Assembly: GCA_964628195.1 (NCBI GenBank)
Contig: CAZVPF010000025.1
Coordinates: 1-40,894 of the forward strand
Direction: 5' to 3'
Source of the DNA: CAZVPF01 sp964628195
Lineage (GTDB): Bacteria; Planctomycetota; Phycisphaerae; Sedimentisphaerales; Anaerohalosphaeraceae
DNA length: 40,894 bases
Position numbers and translations under genes: made by a program. The notes under the pieces are model-generated. The model was not told the origin of the DNA. It saw nothing but the letters and a program-made list of their open reading frames with translations, and searched no databases. Below, one piece after another: positions 17,350 through 27,452 of the stretch. Positions within the stretch are counted from its first letter, which is position 1. Each line of letters begins with the position of its first letter.

Positions 17350-18522
17350 ATGCTGCAAAGAACTGCAAATTGCGAGAAAAAGCTCGAACGAATGAATAAA
17401 ACACTTGCCCATAAAGAGGCCGACCGGGTCCCGATATCGGACATTTTCTGGTCGTCATTTCTTAAGAACTGGAGACGGCATTTCGGACTTCCCGATGACA
17501 CGGATATTTATAAGTATTACGACCTTGACTGGATCGTTACGATACCCAACATCGACCCGCACATAAAGCAGTTCGAAATAATTAAGGACGACGACGAAGA
17601 AGTCATCGTCAAGACAGGCTTCGAGTGCACAATACGTAAAAAATTCGACGACCCCATGCCGGCTTTTCTGAAGTTTGACATCGACGACATCGACCAGGCT
17701 CTGGCGATGGAGTTTGACGACGCATGGGACGAAAGACGGTATTACAAAGGCGGCGACAACCAGCTTGCCGGCGTGGGAGATGTTTTCACAAGAAACCTTC
17801 CCCCCTGGACGGACATGATAAAAGGCTTATACCCGGACATCCCCGTCTATGGCAGTGTTTGCGAAGTTCAGGAGTTTTTGTGGCGTATCGTCGGCTCGGA
17901 AAACGTGTTGATGTGGCTGGGCCTTTACCCGGACAAGATGAAAAAGCTTACCGAGAAGATACAGAGGTTCATGGTAGAGACAGCGAAGGCGCAGATAAAA
18001 GCCGCTGACGGACTTCTCGCTGGCATGGTAATCTGGGGCGACGTTGCTTATACCAGGACCATGATGTTCTCACCGGAGATGTGGCGGCAGTATTTCAAAC
18101 CCTGCGTTAAGGAGCTTATCGATCTTTTCCACGACAACGGCCTGCCCGTGATATATCACGGCTGCGGAAATGTGAAGTCGATACTGGGCGATTTTGCCGA
18201 CATGGGCCTTAACGCCTATAACCCGCTCGAGGCCAAAGCCGGCCTTGACGTTATCGACCTGCGCAGGGAGCTTGGTCACAGTCTCGGTTTCTGCGGCAAC
18301 ATGGACGTACAGCTTTGGGCCCGCGCCGATGAAAAGGAACTTAAAGATACCGTGATGAAAAAACTCAACGCAGCCAAGGGCGGCGGATTTATTTTCCAGT
18401 CAGACCATTCGATACCGGGCAATATTCCGCCGGAAAACTACGACTACGTTGTCAAACTCGTACATGAAAAAGGCGTTTACCCGCTGGACCTCGGCGAGTA
18501 TGACATACCGGATATCCATTAA
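17350..18522 (+). CDS. uroporphyrinogen decarboxylase family protein (MtaA/methyltransferase-like)
   Basis: TIM-barrel protein of 390 residues of the URO-D/MtaA superfamily. The start at ATG 17350 has GGAGG seven bases upstream. It lacks the N-terminal arginine signature of true HemE. It carries HGCGN about two thirds in and FCGNMD near the C-terminus, which fits the H-x-C...C zinc site of corrinoid/CoM methyltransferases. I infer a methyl- or demethyl-transferring enzyme of unknown substrate rather than heme synthesis. No corrinoid protein is adjacent. It is monocistronic, with a terminator-like hairpin after it. A second member of the superfamily lies at 35664. Confidence 0.8.
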   Translation: MLQRTANCEKKLERMNKTLAHKEADRVPISDIFWSSFLKNWRRHFGLPDDTDIYKYYDLDWIVTIPNIDPHIKQFEIIKDDDEEVIVKTGFECTIRKKFDDPMPAFLKFDIDDIDQALAMEFDDAWDERRYYKGGDNQLAGVGDVFTRNLPPWTDMIKGLYPDIPVYGSVCEVQEFLWRIVGSENVLMWLGLYPDKMKKLTEKIQRFMVETAKAQIKAADGLLAGMVIWGDVAYTRTMMFSPEMWRQYFKPCVKELIDLFHDNGLPVIYHGCGNVKSILGDFADMGLNAYNPLEAKAGLDVIDLRRELGHSLGFCGNMDVQLWARADEKELKDTVMKKLNAAKGGGFIFQSDHSIPGNIPPENYDYVVKLVHEKGVYPLDLGEYDIPDIH

Positions 18523-18540
18523 GACAGTTCGAAAGATGTA

Positions 18541-18580
18541 AAAAAAGAAGGGGCCGGTTTGACCCTGACCCTTCCTTGTT
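18541..18580 (-). terminator. bidirectional terminator between the URO-D-like and C25 peptidase genes
   Basis: GAAGGG (18547-18552) pairs with CCCTTC (18569-18574). Read on the minus strand, the stem is followed by TTTTTT, a good intrinsic terminator for the peptidase gene. On the plus strand the tail is only moderately T-rich. Confidence 0.55.
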
Positions 18581-18615
18581 TATTCTCAATCGCTCCGATC
18601 TTTACGTTCGGACCG

Positions 18616-21600
18616 TTACTGTGGACACGAGTTCCAGTTCTTTACGGTGTTCGCAAAATCAAAATAATCAACGGTCGAACTGCGATCGAGGTCCATACCT
18701 CCGCACCAGTCTCCGTTACTGTCGCAATCGGTATCCATCCAGTGTAAAGCAAGCTCGATAATGTTTTCGCTTGTGCAATGTGTTGTCCTGAAATTCCAAA
18801 CCGGCCCAAAAACTTCCGGCCCGCCGCATGGGCTTTTCGCTGCAACCTGCCAGAAGTAATCTTCGCAGAACTGCAGCGGTGAAGGATCGCAGCTCGGCTT
18901 TGTTAAGCCTGAACAGATCAAATTCGAGGGCGGATACTCCCTGCCAAAATAAACATCCCATGTTACGGATGTTCCGCCGTATTCATAAAATATAGTACCG
19001 TTCCATATCCGCGGCGAGAAAACCGAACCGAAAGGATAAGCATTGCCCGTACCGCGGTCCTCAAATCGAAGCTGTTCGTTTTCAAAGGCCCCAGTCGGCC
19101 CGTTGGTATAATGCAAATAACCACCCTCGCTTACTGTCCAGTAAATACCGACCGTCTCGCCGGCATCTATCGTCAAACCGCCGATATCCACATAAGTGGC
19201 GCTTCCGCCGGGACTGGTCAAAGGCACATGAACCCTTCCCAGAAGAGTCCATTGCCCCGGCTGGTTTTCTTTGCCCAAATAACTTGTTCGGTCCGTAACA
19301 TAATATACTTCAACTGTAACCGGGCCGGTGTCGTCCCCGTTTGAAGTGGGTGCATCGTGCTCAATATTCCCCGCCCATCCCGTTATAGTTATCGTCTGCA
19401 AAGCTGTCAGGTCGAACATGTTACCGTGATGCGCGTTGCCCCCGGCAAAAACCGTGGTAAGAGAACCGGCATCTTCTGCAGGCAATTGCCGCTCGCCTTC
19501 CCATTCCAGAACGGCATCAATCGGAACACCTCCCTCTCCCTCCGCAGGCACCGGACTGAAAGGGTCAAGCGGAATCTCACAAACAGTTACATCCACCGTT
19601 CGCAGAACGGACCCGCCGCTTGTCATGTTGTAAAAAGAAACGGTGTCGTAATAGTTTCCCGGCGGCAAATGGTTTGCCTCGTTCGATAAACAAACATCAA
19701 CAACTGCAGAACTCCCCGGCCCGAGTGAACCGCTTGAAGGATTTGTTTCCACCCAGTTTTCATTCCCGAATGCTTGCCATTGGATCGTTGCGTTATTGTT
19801 ATTAGTTATCGTATATTCCCGGCACACCGGCTCGAAAGGTCCGCCTTGCTGACCAGCCGAAACAAGTCCGTCTATTGGTTGAACCACCAGCCCGCTGCAC
19901 GGACCGTATGAACTTAAGTCGCTTTCATAAAAGTCATAAGGGGTGCCTTTGCCCTGTGATATTCCCGCAATTCCGCCGGGAGTATCAAGACCCAGCCAGG
20001 AAATCCTTATCCGTCCGTCAAAGAACATTTCCACCTGGAAAGTGTTTGAGTTATTTATATGAAATTCCGGCACATTTACCCAGCTTACCACAAGCCTGTC
20101 GACAAGCTGCTCAAAAGTGACCTGCCCGCCTGCCGAAGGATTGAAATCGTTGAAAAGGCCCGATATGCGCGGAAGCTCAAAATGGTCCCTTAATGATACG
20201 TCAAAATCAAAATCCCCTTCCCCGAAAGTAATATAACCGTTACTGCCTGCATACACCTCGGTATAGGGCTGACCGTAAATGAACACCTCGTTTCCCCCGC
20301 TGAGAGTCACCATTTCAAAGTCGTCATCACTTAATGTCATAGGCGACCCGTTCGAAGGTTCGACGGGCAATGAGACTATCGGCTCAACACAGGCGTTGTA
20401 ACCGTTGGAACCGGGCAAAGGGGTTAGTAATAATGACAGACCGTCAAGGTCATTATCTTCCGAGCTGAAAAACTCCGTGAAATAATCCGGAATATTAGTC
20501 GTCTCAAAGCTGTAACAATTCCCGCCGTTGTCATTGGTTGAAAAATTCCCGAAAGCGTCCTCTGCTGTCACCGTAAAGAAATACTCGGTGTTATCCGAAA
20601 GACCGGCAAGGTAAACCTCGTGGAAACTGTCATAACTCGAATTGCTTTTTACGATATCGCAGCTTCCGCACTCTGTGCCGCAGCAAACTTTTACTGTGCT
20701 CAATTCGTCGGTTTCAAATGTCAGCAAAGCATGGCCGCTTCCGACTTCGACAACCTGGACATTTGAAATAACCGGCCCCTCGCAGTCCGTCACCGCCGTG
20801 TCGCTTACTACCTCAATACTGTATGTGCCGCAATAGTTCCAGTCCTTGTAGAAAACACTGATTCTCTCGGCGCTGCCCACCTGGACCATTCCGTCGTTCG
20901 GAACCGCAGCTCCGGATTCCGTGGAAATACTTGTTTCAAATAAATCCGAAAAGCCCTGCACTTCCGGAACTGAAATGCTCTCGAAATCTCCGCTTTCGGT
21001 GGTTAACAGTGCGTTCACAGCAGGCACATGACCAGGACCGAAAAGCCTTGAATATCCCGGTATTAAGTACTTAAAAGAAGGCGGCAATCCGCTTATGTCC
21101 GCGCTTGTGTCGCCGATGGTGATCTTTATCGTGTCTGAACAATTATAAGTTTCCCTGTCAAAATTGACAAAGGCACAATCTGAAACTTCCGTTAAGATCG
21201 AGCCTTCAAAAGGAACGGAATTGCGCTCGCTTACAACAAGGTCATAGCTGCTCGACGCCTGCTCGAAAGTTATCCCCTTAAAAGTAATTTCGCCCCGCCC
21301 GTCGGTAATTCCGGTCCAATGTTCGTCACCCTGCCGGTGAGAAATGCAAACCAGCGCATTACTCAAAGCAGCCTGGTCCTGCATTACTTTTACGGTTAAA
21401 TCCACCGGAACACCGTTGATGACGGTATGGGGGTAGAACACCTCCATCGTCCGCGGCCCCTGTGTCCGAAGCTGCATCTCAGGGTCACCGAACCAATGGA
21501 ACATGTGGAACTGTCCTTCCGTGACATTGCCCATGCCCAGGTACGTACCCATATACATCTTCCCGTAGTTCAATGCGACCCCTGGTCGCCATGAGGAGGT

Positions 21601-23448
21601 GTTTGAATATAAAGTGTCATAATCAGCCGCGAAGCAGTCATAAATACCGTGCGTCAGCAGGTCATTGTAACCGGAATAGCTTGTCCGTGTTGCGCCCGCA
21701 ATTCCAACGCATCCGCCGGGTGATTTTTTCAAAAAAGCCTCGCAGAAACAGTCCCCGCCGCTTCTCTGGAAAGAGCCTGTTTCACAGTTGGTGCTGAAAA
21801 CCACCGGGGTTTTATCACCGTTTGCCAGTGACATTATATTATCTGTCGAATAAGGCGGGTCCCCCCAGGTAATTTCGTTTCCGTGGTCACGGTGCTGCAC
21901 GAGCCCCACCCCTGAATTGATCGCGTCATTTATACCCAGGGCCGCCTCCTCCGGGCTGCTCCACATATCCACGATCCATTGCGGAACCGGGTCGGGATAG
22001 GGCCAGGCGCCCCATCTCTGAAAATTCACACTCTCACGATGTGGATACGAGCCGTACTGGAAATGGAAGGTATCAAAAGGCAGCGGCCAATACGACGCGC
22101 ACAAAGCGGTTTGCCCCCCCCAACCCTTAACGTTGATAAGAAAATCATAAATTGTCATCAAGGTTTCCATAAACCAACGATCCGCCTGGCTGTCACCGTC
22201 AAGGTCCTGAAAATAACCTGCTGCGAGGAAGTTTCGATACCACTGACCCTCTGAAGGTGTCTTTTCGTATGCGAGAATTTTGTCGATAACCTCTGAACAT
22301 TCCGCTCTTGTCTTGACCGGCAGCCTTGCGATAATAAGGTCCGCGAAAAAATCACCGCCGTCAACACAAGCGTACAACTGGTCGGTGATGCACGAAAGCT
22401 CGCCTTCGTAATAGTTTGAGGGAATCTCTTCAATATCCCCGACAAGCAGTACAAACGACGGCGCCGGCGTCCAGTTATCATAAGCGCTTTGAATATATCT
22501 CCCCACTTCAAAAGCGCTCTGCCCCACTGTCGACATATTGACAATTTTCGTAACATAACCTTTTTTATGTTTCCACTGCGCCAATGGCAAAGTTTCCTGG
22601 TAAAGATGATCGGCAGTGATGATAAGATAATCTGCGCCTGAAAGGCTCGAACTTAAAGGCATTTCCTGCTGCTGTTCAAAACCGGGCGGGGCTTGATTGA
22701 TAATTATCGACTCAGTAAGTGAATCGAATTCTTCCGAGCCAAGCCGCAGTTTTTCCTCCATGCTTACCGGCTCTTCAACGCCCTCGAACATGAGCTTTAC
22801 TTTTACGGTTCCCGCCGCCCTTAGTTCGTTTGTCCCGGGGTTATATTGAAAAGGAAAAACTTTTACGAAAACCACTCTTCTGCCCCTGATAATTCCGATC
22901 TCTCCCAGTTTGACATTAACTGACGGAAAAAACTTATCGGCGTTGTAAGCTTCCTTATCAATCTCAAAATTGAGCATATCTATATCATTATCCCCGCCGT
23001 CGGGCAAAGGAGGCTGAAGGGGAAAAACCTTCAAGTCTTCGGCAAGTGTGGAAAAATCCCCTGTTTCTGCGTCGAGCGTAACTTTCACCCCAAAAGGTAT
23101 TTCAACGAACAGCCCCTTAAATGGCATCTCAGCAACGCCGACTTTCTCTGCTGTTCTTCCAAGACCGTAACAGTCGAGCTGATAATATATCTTACCATCC
23201 GGGTCGTAAAGCGGCTTGGCAGACAGAGTACTTACCGAAACATCGACCTCCATACCCTCGGCCGTTCTGTTTGAAAAAGTCGCAACACCTTGATCCGCCG
23301 CCATAACTTCACGGTTCCACTCGATCTCGCCTGAGCTTGAAACATCCCGGACCCAGTTGTCGGCATGAATTGAAACCGCGGGTAAAGACAGTATAATAAG
23401 CAATGAAATAATGCTGAATAAACGCCAATTGAGATATGCCTTTATCAC
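18616..23448 (-). CDS. secreted C25 (gingipain-like) cysteine peptidase with dockerin-like C-terminus
   Basis: Giant exported protein of 1610 residues. The start is GTG 23448, eight bases after GGAGG, giving a signal peptide MIKAYLNWRLFSIISLL ending near SIHA. A gingipain-type propeptide region precedes the catalytic domain, which begins around ADYLIITADHLY. The catalytic histidine lies in HRDHGNE (about residue 522) and the cysteine in STNCETGSF (about 555). The 33-residue spacing equals that of gingipain R. Downstream come a C25-associated Ig-like region, a fibronectin III-like module with paired cysteines (VCCGTECGSC), further beta modules, and a final DTDCDSNGDWCGGMDLD segment, a dockerin-like calcium motif common in Phycisphaerae-type exoproteins. 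Probably an extracellular or surface protease. Transcribed alone. Confidence 0.88.
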   Translation of the reverse strand: MIKAYLNWRLFSIISLLIILSLPAVSIHADNWVRDVSSSGEIEWNREVMAADQGVATFSNRTAEGMEVDVSVSTLSAKPLYDPDGKIYYQLDCYGLGRTAEKVGVAEMPFKGLFVEIPFGVKVTLDAETGDFSTLAEDLKVFPLQPPLPDGGDNDIDMLNFEIDKEAYNADKFFPSVNVKLGEIGIIRGRRVVFVKVFPFQYNPGTNELRAAGTVKVKLMFEGVEEPVSMEEKLRLGSEEFDSLTESIIINQAPPGFEQQQEMPLSSSLSGADYLIITADHLYQETLPLAQWKHKKGYVTKIVNMSTVGQSAFEVGRYIQSAYDNWTPAPSFVLLVGDIEEIPSNYYEGELSCITDQLYACVDGGDFFADLIIARLPVKTRAECSEVIDKILAYEKTPSEGQWYRNFLAAGYFQDLDGDSQADRWFMETLMTIYDFLINVKGWGGQTALCASYWPLPFDTFHFQYGSYPHRESVNFQRWGAWPYPDPVPQWIVDMWSSPEEAALGINDAINSGVGLVQHRDHGNEITWGDPPYSTDNIMSLANGDKTPVVFSTNCETGSFQRSGGDCFCEAFLKKSPGGCVGIAGATRTSYSGYNDLLTHGIYDCFAADYDTLYSNTSSWRPGVALNYGKMYMGTYLGMGNVTEGQFHMFHWFGDPEMQLRTQGPRTMEVFYPHTVINGVPVDLTVKVMQDQAALSNALVCISHRQGDEHWTGITDGRGEITFKGITFEQASSSYDLVVSERNSVPFEGSILTEVSDCAFVNFDRETYNCSDTIKITIGDTSADISGLPPSFKYLIPGYSRLFGPGHVPAVNALLTTESGDFESISVPEVQGFSDLFETSISTESGAAVPNDGMVQVGSAERISVFYKDWNYCGTYSIEVVSDTAVTDCEGPVISNVQVVEVGSGHALLTFETDELSTVKVCCGTECGSCDIVKSNSSYDSFHEVYLAGLSDNTEYFFTVTAEDAFGNFSTNDNGGNCYSFETTNIPDYFTEFFSSEDNDLDGLSLLLTPLPGSNGYNACVEPIVSLPVEPSNGSPMTLSDDDFEMVTLSGGNEVFIYGQPYTEVYAGSNGYITFGEGDFDFDVSLRDHFELPRISGLFNDFNPSAGGQVTFEQLVDRLVVSWVNVPEFHINNSNTFQVEMFFDGRIRISWLGLDTPGGIAGISQGKGTPYDFYESDLSSYGPCSGLVVQPIDGLVSAGQQGGPFEPVCREYTITNNNNATIQWQAFGNENWVETNPSSGSLGPGSSAVVDVCLSNEANHLPPGNYYDTVSFYNMTSGGSVLRTVDVTVCEIPLDPFSPVPAEGEGGVPIDAVLEWEGERQLPAEDAGSLTTVFAGGNAHHGNMFDLTALQTITITGWAGNIEHDAPTSNGDDTGPVTVEVYYVTDRTSYLGKENQPGQWTLLGRVHVPLTSPGGSATYVDIGGLTIDAGETVGIYWTVSEGGYLHYTNGPTGAFENEQLRFEDRGTGNAYPFGSVFSPRIWNGTIFYEYGGTSVTWDVYFGREYPPSNLICSGLTKPSCDPSPLQFCEDYFWQVAAKSPCGGPEVFGPVWNFRTTHCTSENIIELALHWMDTDCDSNGDWCGGMDLDRSSTVDYFDFANTVKNWNSCPQ

Positions 23449-23888
23449 ACCAACCGCCTCCAATATTTAGTTCCCTGAATGCTTAAAAACTCAAACTCTT
23501 TGCAGAAAAACAAAATGGAAATAACAGACAATTAAGCGCCCACTCTATATGTCCCGCATTTTGTCCTGCTCCTTACTGCCGAATCCTTTTTAAGTCTGAT
23601 AAAAAATTCAAAAAAGAAAGGCACTGATAAAGTAACTCATAGCACGATTTGGTATGACATGTCAAGTATAAAATGCTTTTTATCATCAAATGGCTCAATG
23701 AAGCATTAAAAGGTACTCTTTCCATTTAATACCGGAACCCATTTTTTCTGCCGCCTGAAGGCAAAATCTGTCAAATAACGCACTTAATCTTCCGCTTGAC
23801 ACTTCCAATCCATTGAGAATATGTTTATAATCCGAAATCTGTAAAATGTAACAATTTGTCAGCTTTTTAGTGTTTTTCGGAGACTATT
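23449..23888. other. divergent intergenic region between C25 peptidase and alpha-galactosidase genes
   Basis: AT-rich 440-base gap between two divergent starts. I see a TTGACA-based promoter candidate on the plus strand (23796) and no convincing minus-strand promoter, RNA gene or long inverted repeat. Short open frames here do not resemble proteins. Confidence 0.6.
23796..23825 (+). promoter_or_regulatory. candidate promoter of the GH36 gene
   Basis: Perfect TTGACA (23796-23801) followed after 18 bases by TATGTT (23820-23825). A perfect TATAAT at 23826-23831 is 24 bases from the -35, which is too far, so the exact -10 is uncertain. Confidence 0.38.
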
Positions 23889-26054
23889 GTGTTTAACGAA
23901 TTTGTAAGCCTTGTTTCTCGTCATGTTCTTGGCGACATCGCGGTTTTATATGTAAAAGATGAGCAAACCGGTTCGGTCGGCATGTGCATTTTGCCTGCCG
24001 GTCTCGAGGAAACGATCCCCCCCTCACGGAAATACCTGCCCGAAACTTCCGTTGAAATGCTCAACCTGTTCATGAAAGATGTCCGGGCAGATTATGTTCA
24101 GAACCTGGTCCAGCTTAAATGCGAGGGCGATGACTACCCCGGCGGTTTTTCACAGGGCCGCACGATGTGCAGCAGTCAAACCGTCGCGGAATTAAAATAC
24201 ACGGATCAGCAGGTTCGATGCGAAAAAGATGAAACGGTAATTACTACCACCCTTGAAGTGCAAGGCCGTTTCAATTGCGAGCACATTCTAAAATGGCGAA
24301 AAGGACAGCAGGCGCTGCGGGTCAGCGTGGTATTTCATAACATATCCAGGCAAGTCGAAAAGCTTGAAATGCTCTCCTCGTTCTCTCTCTGGGGCATATC
24401 ACCTTTCGACGAAGCCGACTGCTCCGCAAGGCTGAAACTTCATCGCTTTCGCAGCAACTGGAGCGCGGAAGCAAAACCCGACCAGGCAATGTTCGAGGAC
24501 CTTCACCTTGAAAGGACGTGGGTCGGGCACGGAGTTATCTGCGAAAGATTCGGCCAGGCAGGTTCCCTGCCGGTAAGAGACTTCTTTCCTTTCGCGGCGA
24601 TTGAAGACGTAAAAAACAGCGTCTGCTGGGGCGCAAGGCTCGCCGAGCCCGGCTCATGGCAGCTCGAGGTCCACAAAACATACGACAAGGCATGCCTCTC
24701 CGGCGGAGCTGCCGACATGGAACTCGGCCACTGGTTAAAGGAGGTCAAGCCCGGAGAAAGTCTTAAAACAAGAGAAGCTCACATATCCGTCTGTACCGGC
24801 ACTGTCGAACAGCTTTGCACACGCCTCAATTCCGTTCTGCAAAGTCCTCTCGCCAATATGCCGGCTATTGAAAAAGACATGCCCGTAGTATTCAACGAAT
24901 GGTGCACAAGCTGGGGCAACCCCTCTCAGCAGGCCCTCGTCAAAGCGGCAGACCGCATAAAAGACACGGGAATGAAGTATTTCGTTATAGATGCAGGCTG
25001 GTATCGACAGGGCTCTGCCCCCTGGGACAAAGCCCAGGGCGACTGGAAGGTATGTGACGAATTCTTTCCCGGCGGCTTAAAAGCAGCCGCCGATGCCATA
25101 AGAGAAAGAGGACTTGTTCCCGGCCTATGGTTCGAGTTTGAAGTTGTGGGCAGACAATCCGAAGCACGGAATATGACCGATCATTTTCTAAAAAGAAATG
25201 GAAACGTAATCGTCTCAGGCGACCGTATGTTCTGGGACTTCCGCGACCCGTTCGTGATTGACTATCTTAACGATAAAGTTATTAAAACTCTGCGCGACTG
25301 CGGCTTTGGGTACCTGAAAATCGACTACAATGAGACCATTGGCATCGGCGCCGACGGTGCCGAATCCCCGGGCCAGGCAATGCGCCGCCACCTTGAATGC
25401 GTACAGGAATTCATCCGGAGCATAAGACGTGAAATTCCGGAAATCGTTATCGAAATATGTTCTTCCGGCGGCCACCGTCTCGAGCCTTCAATGATGGAAT
25501 TGTGCAGCATGGTCTCCTTCTCCGATGCGCACGAAACAGTCGAAATACCGATAATTGCAGCAAGCCTGCATAATCTGGTAATACGGCAGCAGCTCCAGAT
25601 ATGGTGCGTCGTCCGCAAAACAGATGACATGAATCGGCTGGTCTACTCGCTAAGCTCGCTGTTCCTCGGCAGGGCCTGTCTTTCCGGCGACATTTATGAT
25701 ATCGACCAGGCCAACTGGCAAAAGATTTGCCAGGCCCTTGAACTTTATGAAAAGGTTAAGCACATTATCAGGGACGGTGTTTCAAAAAGATGCGGGGACA
25801 TTCAGCAAAGCTGGCGGCACCCGGCCGGAGTCCAGGCAGTAATGATGGTTTCCCCGGATAACACCGAAGCGATTATAGTCGCTCACAGGTTCGCAAAAGC
25901 ATCTGACCGGGTAAACGTCGATCTGCCTGCAGATGACTTGAAAATAAAATCCATACTTTCAAGCTCCGATACTGATGCTTCCGTGCATGACCGCAAATTT
26001 ACCTGCACGCTCAAAGAACAATTCACTGCCTGTGTAGTGCATCTCGGCAAATAG
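23889..26054 (+). CDS. alpha-galactosidase, glycoside hydrolase family 36
   Basis: Clan GH-D enzyme of 721 residues. After an N-terminal beta-sandwich, the TIM barrel shows NEWCTSWG, FVIDAGWY, PGLWFEFEVVG and the nucleophile motif YLKIDYNE (D479). The acid/base is D546 in SFSDAHE, and the stretch EICSSGGHR is typical GH36. No signal peptide is visible, so it probably acts in the cytoplasm on imported galacto-oligosaccharides, or is exported by an unrecognised route. Start is GTG 23889 with CGGAG six bases upstream. Alternative activity in the same family (alpha-N-acetylgalactosaminidase) cannot be excluded. Confidence 0.88.
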   Translation: MFNEFVSLVSRHVLGDIAVLYVKDEQTGSVGMCILPAGLEETIPPSRKYLPETSVEMLNLFMKDVRADYVQNLVQLKCEGDDYPGGFSQGRTMCSSQTVAELKYTDQQVRCEKDETVITTTLEVQGRFNCEHILKWRKGQQALRVSVVFHNISRQVEKLEMLSSFSLWGISPFDEADCSARLKLHRFRSNWSAEAKPDQAMFEDLHLERTWVGHGVICERFGQAGSLPVRDFFPFAAIEDVKNSVCWGARLAEPGSWQLEVHKTYDKACLSGGAADMELGHWLKEVKPGESLKTREAHISVCTGTVEQLCTRLNSVLQSPLANMPAIEKDMPVVFNEWCTSWGNPSQQALVKAADRIKDTGMKYFVIDAGWYRQGSAPWDKAQGDWKVCDEFFPGGLKAAADAIRERGLVPGLWFEFEVVGRQSEARNMTDHFLKRNGNVIVSGDRMFWDFRDPFVIDYLNDKVIKTLRDCGFGYLKIDYNETIGIGADGAESPGQAMRRHLECVQEFIRSIRREIPEIVIEICSSGGHRLEPSMMELCSMVSFSDAHETVEIPIIAASLHNLVIRQQLQIWCVVRKTDDMNRLVYSLSSLFLGRACLSGDIYDIDQANWQKICQALELYEKVKHIIRDGVSKRCGDIQQSWRHPAGVQAVMMVSPDNTEAIIVAHRFAKASDRVNVDLPADDLKIKSILSSSDTDASVHDRKFTCTLKEQFTACVVHLGK

Positions 26055-26288
26055 ATAACAAGGCCTGAACAGCGAGTCCGATAATAACCCGCCTCAATGG
26101 CTTTATCATTTCTGGCCTGAAAATCAGACTGTTACCGGACTGTAACTGTATTGCCGCCCAAGGCTCTGACACTCAAAACATTGACCAAAAATGCACGGAA
26201 AATCAGCCATACCCCTTTAAGTTTCAAACCTCCTTTACCGATAAAAAAAACATGCAGGATTGTTGATTGCAAGGTAACAGGAGAAAAA

Positions 26289-26720
26289 ATGGATTACCAG
26301 AAAGATCGCCGCAGGGAGAAAAGACTCAAATACAATTGGCCGGTCTGGTTTGCCGAGGAAGTGAACGACCTTCTCACACAGGGACAAATGGTGGACATCA
26401 GTTCAAACGGCGCGGCGTTTACCTGTTACGCGGACAAATGTCCGGACCCCGGCCAGAGCATTACCACACGCTTTAGTGTTCCGAGATACAGCCTCGAAAG
26501 CATGGACGCCTTCGATCTGGAAAATTATATCCGACAAGCTCGTATCTGCAGGGTCGATGAAATAAGTGCCTTTGTAAGACGCGTTGCGGTGCAGTTTGCC
26601 GACCCCTTGCCTTTCAGGCCCGGCGAAGTAACAGACACCGAGGCCCTTATCTCAACCGAATCGGTAACAGCTATAGGCAGCGAAAACCAGGACCGGCAAG
26701 TCGAAGAAGCTGTCAGTTGA
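26289..26720 (+). CDS. PilZ domain protein
   Basis: Cytoplasmic protein of 143 residues. ATG 26289 has AGGAG five bases upstream; the open frame back to 26151 lacks such a site. Residues near the start, DRRREKRLKYNWPVWF, hold the RxxxR c-di-GMP site, and VDISSNGAAF gives the DxSxxG motif, so both halves of the binding signature are intact. A 25-residue acidic tail (EALISTESV onward) follows. It is a probable c-di-GMP receptor, with a diguanylate cyclase at 29584 and motility genes further on as possible partners. The output is not evident. Confidence 0.82.
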   Translation: MDYQKDRRREKRLKYNWPVWFAEEVNDLLTQGQMVDISSNGAAFTCYADKCPDPGQSITTRFSVPRYSLESMDAFDLENYIRQARICRVDEISAFVRRVAVQFADPLPFRPGEVTDTEALISTESVTAIGSENQDRQVEEAVS

Positions 26721-26849
26721 CCTTACCGGCGGTCAATTATCACAAGCCGGCATCCACCAGAAATCAGCCAGCCGGTTACCTGATGAATTTACAAAACCTT
26801 CCTGTTAAAATTTCATCCAAATTGAAATAACTTCGTATTGCACTTAACC

Positions 26850-27260
26850 CTAAAATCCGTACGCCTGGCGAAGCTGGTCCTCTGTGGGTCTGGTGGGATA
26901 ATATTCACCCCGGGGGCCTACGTATCCGGGTCCGCTTTTAGTCAGCTTAACAGGTATCTGGGAACCGTTCGAGTTCGTGATCCATATTGTCTCGGTTGAC
27001 TGTTGAGCCCTTACGCTTTCGATGTCCTGCCGCATACGCTTCTTGTCGGACTCATTGCCCACACCGTATCCAACAGCACCGCCAATCGCTGCTCCGGTCA
27101 TTATCGACTGCGAATCCCCGTCTGCAAGAGCACCTATCCCCGCCCCTATTGCAGAACCCAAAAGAGCCCCGCCTTGCGCATCGTCCTCACAGCCTGAGGT
27201 TAACGTAAGAGCAAATGCTGCAAAAATGGTGATCAGAATTGCGAAAATATTTTTAGTCAT
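26850..27260 (-). CDS. glycine-zipper lipoprotein
   Basis: Lipoprotein of 136 residues. Start ATG 27260 has AGGAG seven bases upstream. The signal peptide ends in LTSGC, lipidated cysteine C24. The segment ALLGSAIGAGIGALADG followed by TGAAIGGAVGYGVG is a double glycine zipper of the outer-membrane SmpA/OmpA-assoc or YMGG-like type, followed by a short basic/QQ-rich segment and a small beta region ending in RPTEDQLRQAYGF. Likely outer-membrane anchored; function unknown. It is transcribed from a good promoter divergent to dapB. Confidence 0.8.
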   Translation of the reverse strand: MTKNIFAILITIFAAFALTLTSGCEDDAQGGALLGSAIGAGIGALADGDSQSIMTGAAIGGAVGYGVGNESDKKRMRQDIESVRAQQSTETIWITNSNGSQIPVKLTKSGPGYVGPRGEYYPTRPTEDQLRQAYGF

Positions 27261-27329
27261 TTTGAATCTCCTGTTCAAGCATTCTAAAAATCTGTTTTTC
27301 CCAGGTCCGTAATTTTGAGGTATACAGAT

Positions 27330-27358
27330 ATTTTAACTAATAATTTCGGTATAGTCAA
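27330..27358 (-). promoter_or_regulatory. promoter of the glycine-zipper lipoprotein gene
   Basis: Minus-strand TTGACT (27353-27358) and TAAAAT (27330-27335), 17-base spacer. It lies back-to-back with the dapB promoter. Confidence 0.6.
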
Positions 27359-27379
27359 GCGTGTCAATACGTTGTTTTC

Positions 27380-27407
27380 TTGTAAAAACTTGACATGTTG
27401 TTATACT
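27380..27407 (+). promoter_or_regulatory. candidate promoter of dapB
   Basis: TTGTAA (27380-27385) and TATACT (27402-27407), 16-base spacer, about 45 bases before the dapB ATG. A stray TTGACA lies inside the spacer and has no -10 at a proper distance. Confidence 0.45.
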
Positions 27408-27452
27408 TATCGGTGTTTTTTATGTTCAATTTATTGAAATTAAGGGCTTTTT

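Noticed and set aside
17350..18522. Assignment as HemE (uroporphyrinogen decarboxylase proper)
   Set aside because: HemE N-terminal arginine motif is absent and an H-x-C...C metal site is present, so the methyltransferase-like branch fits better.
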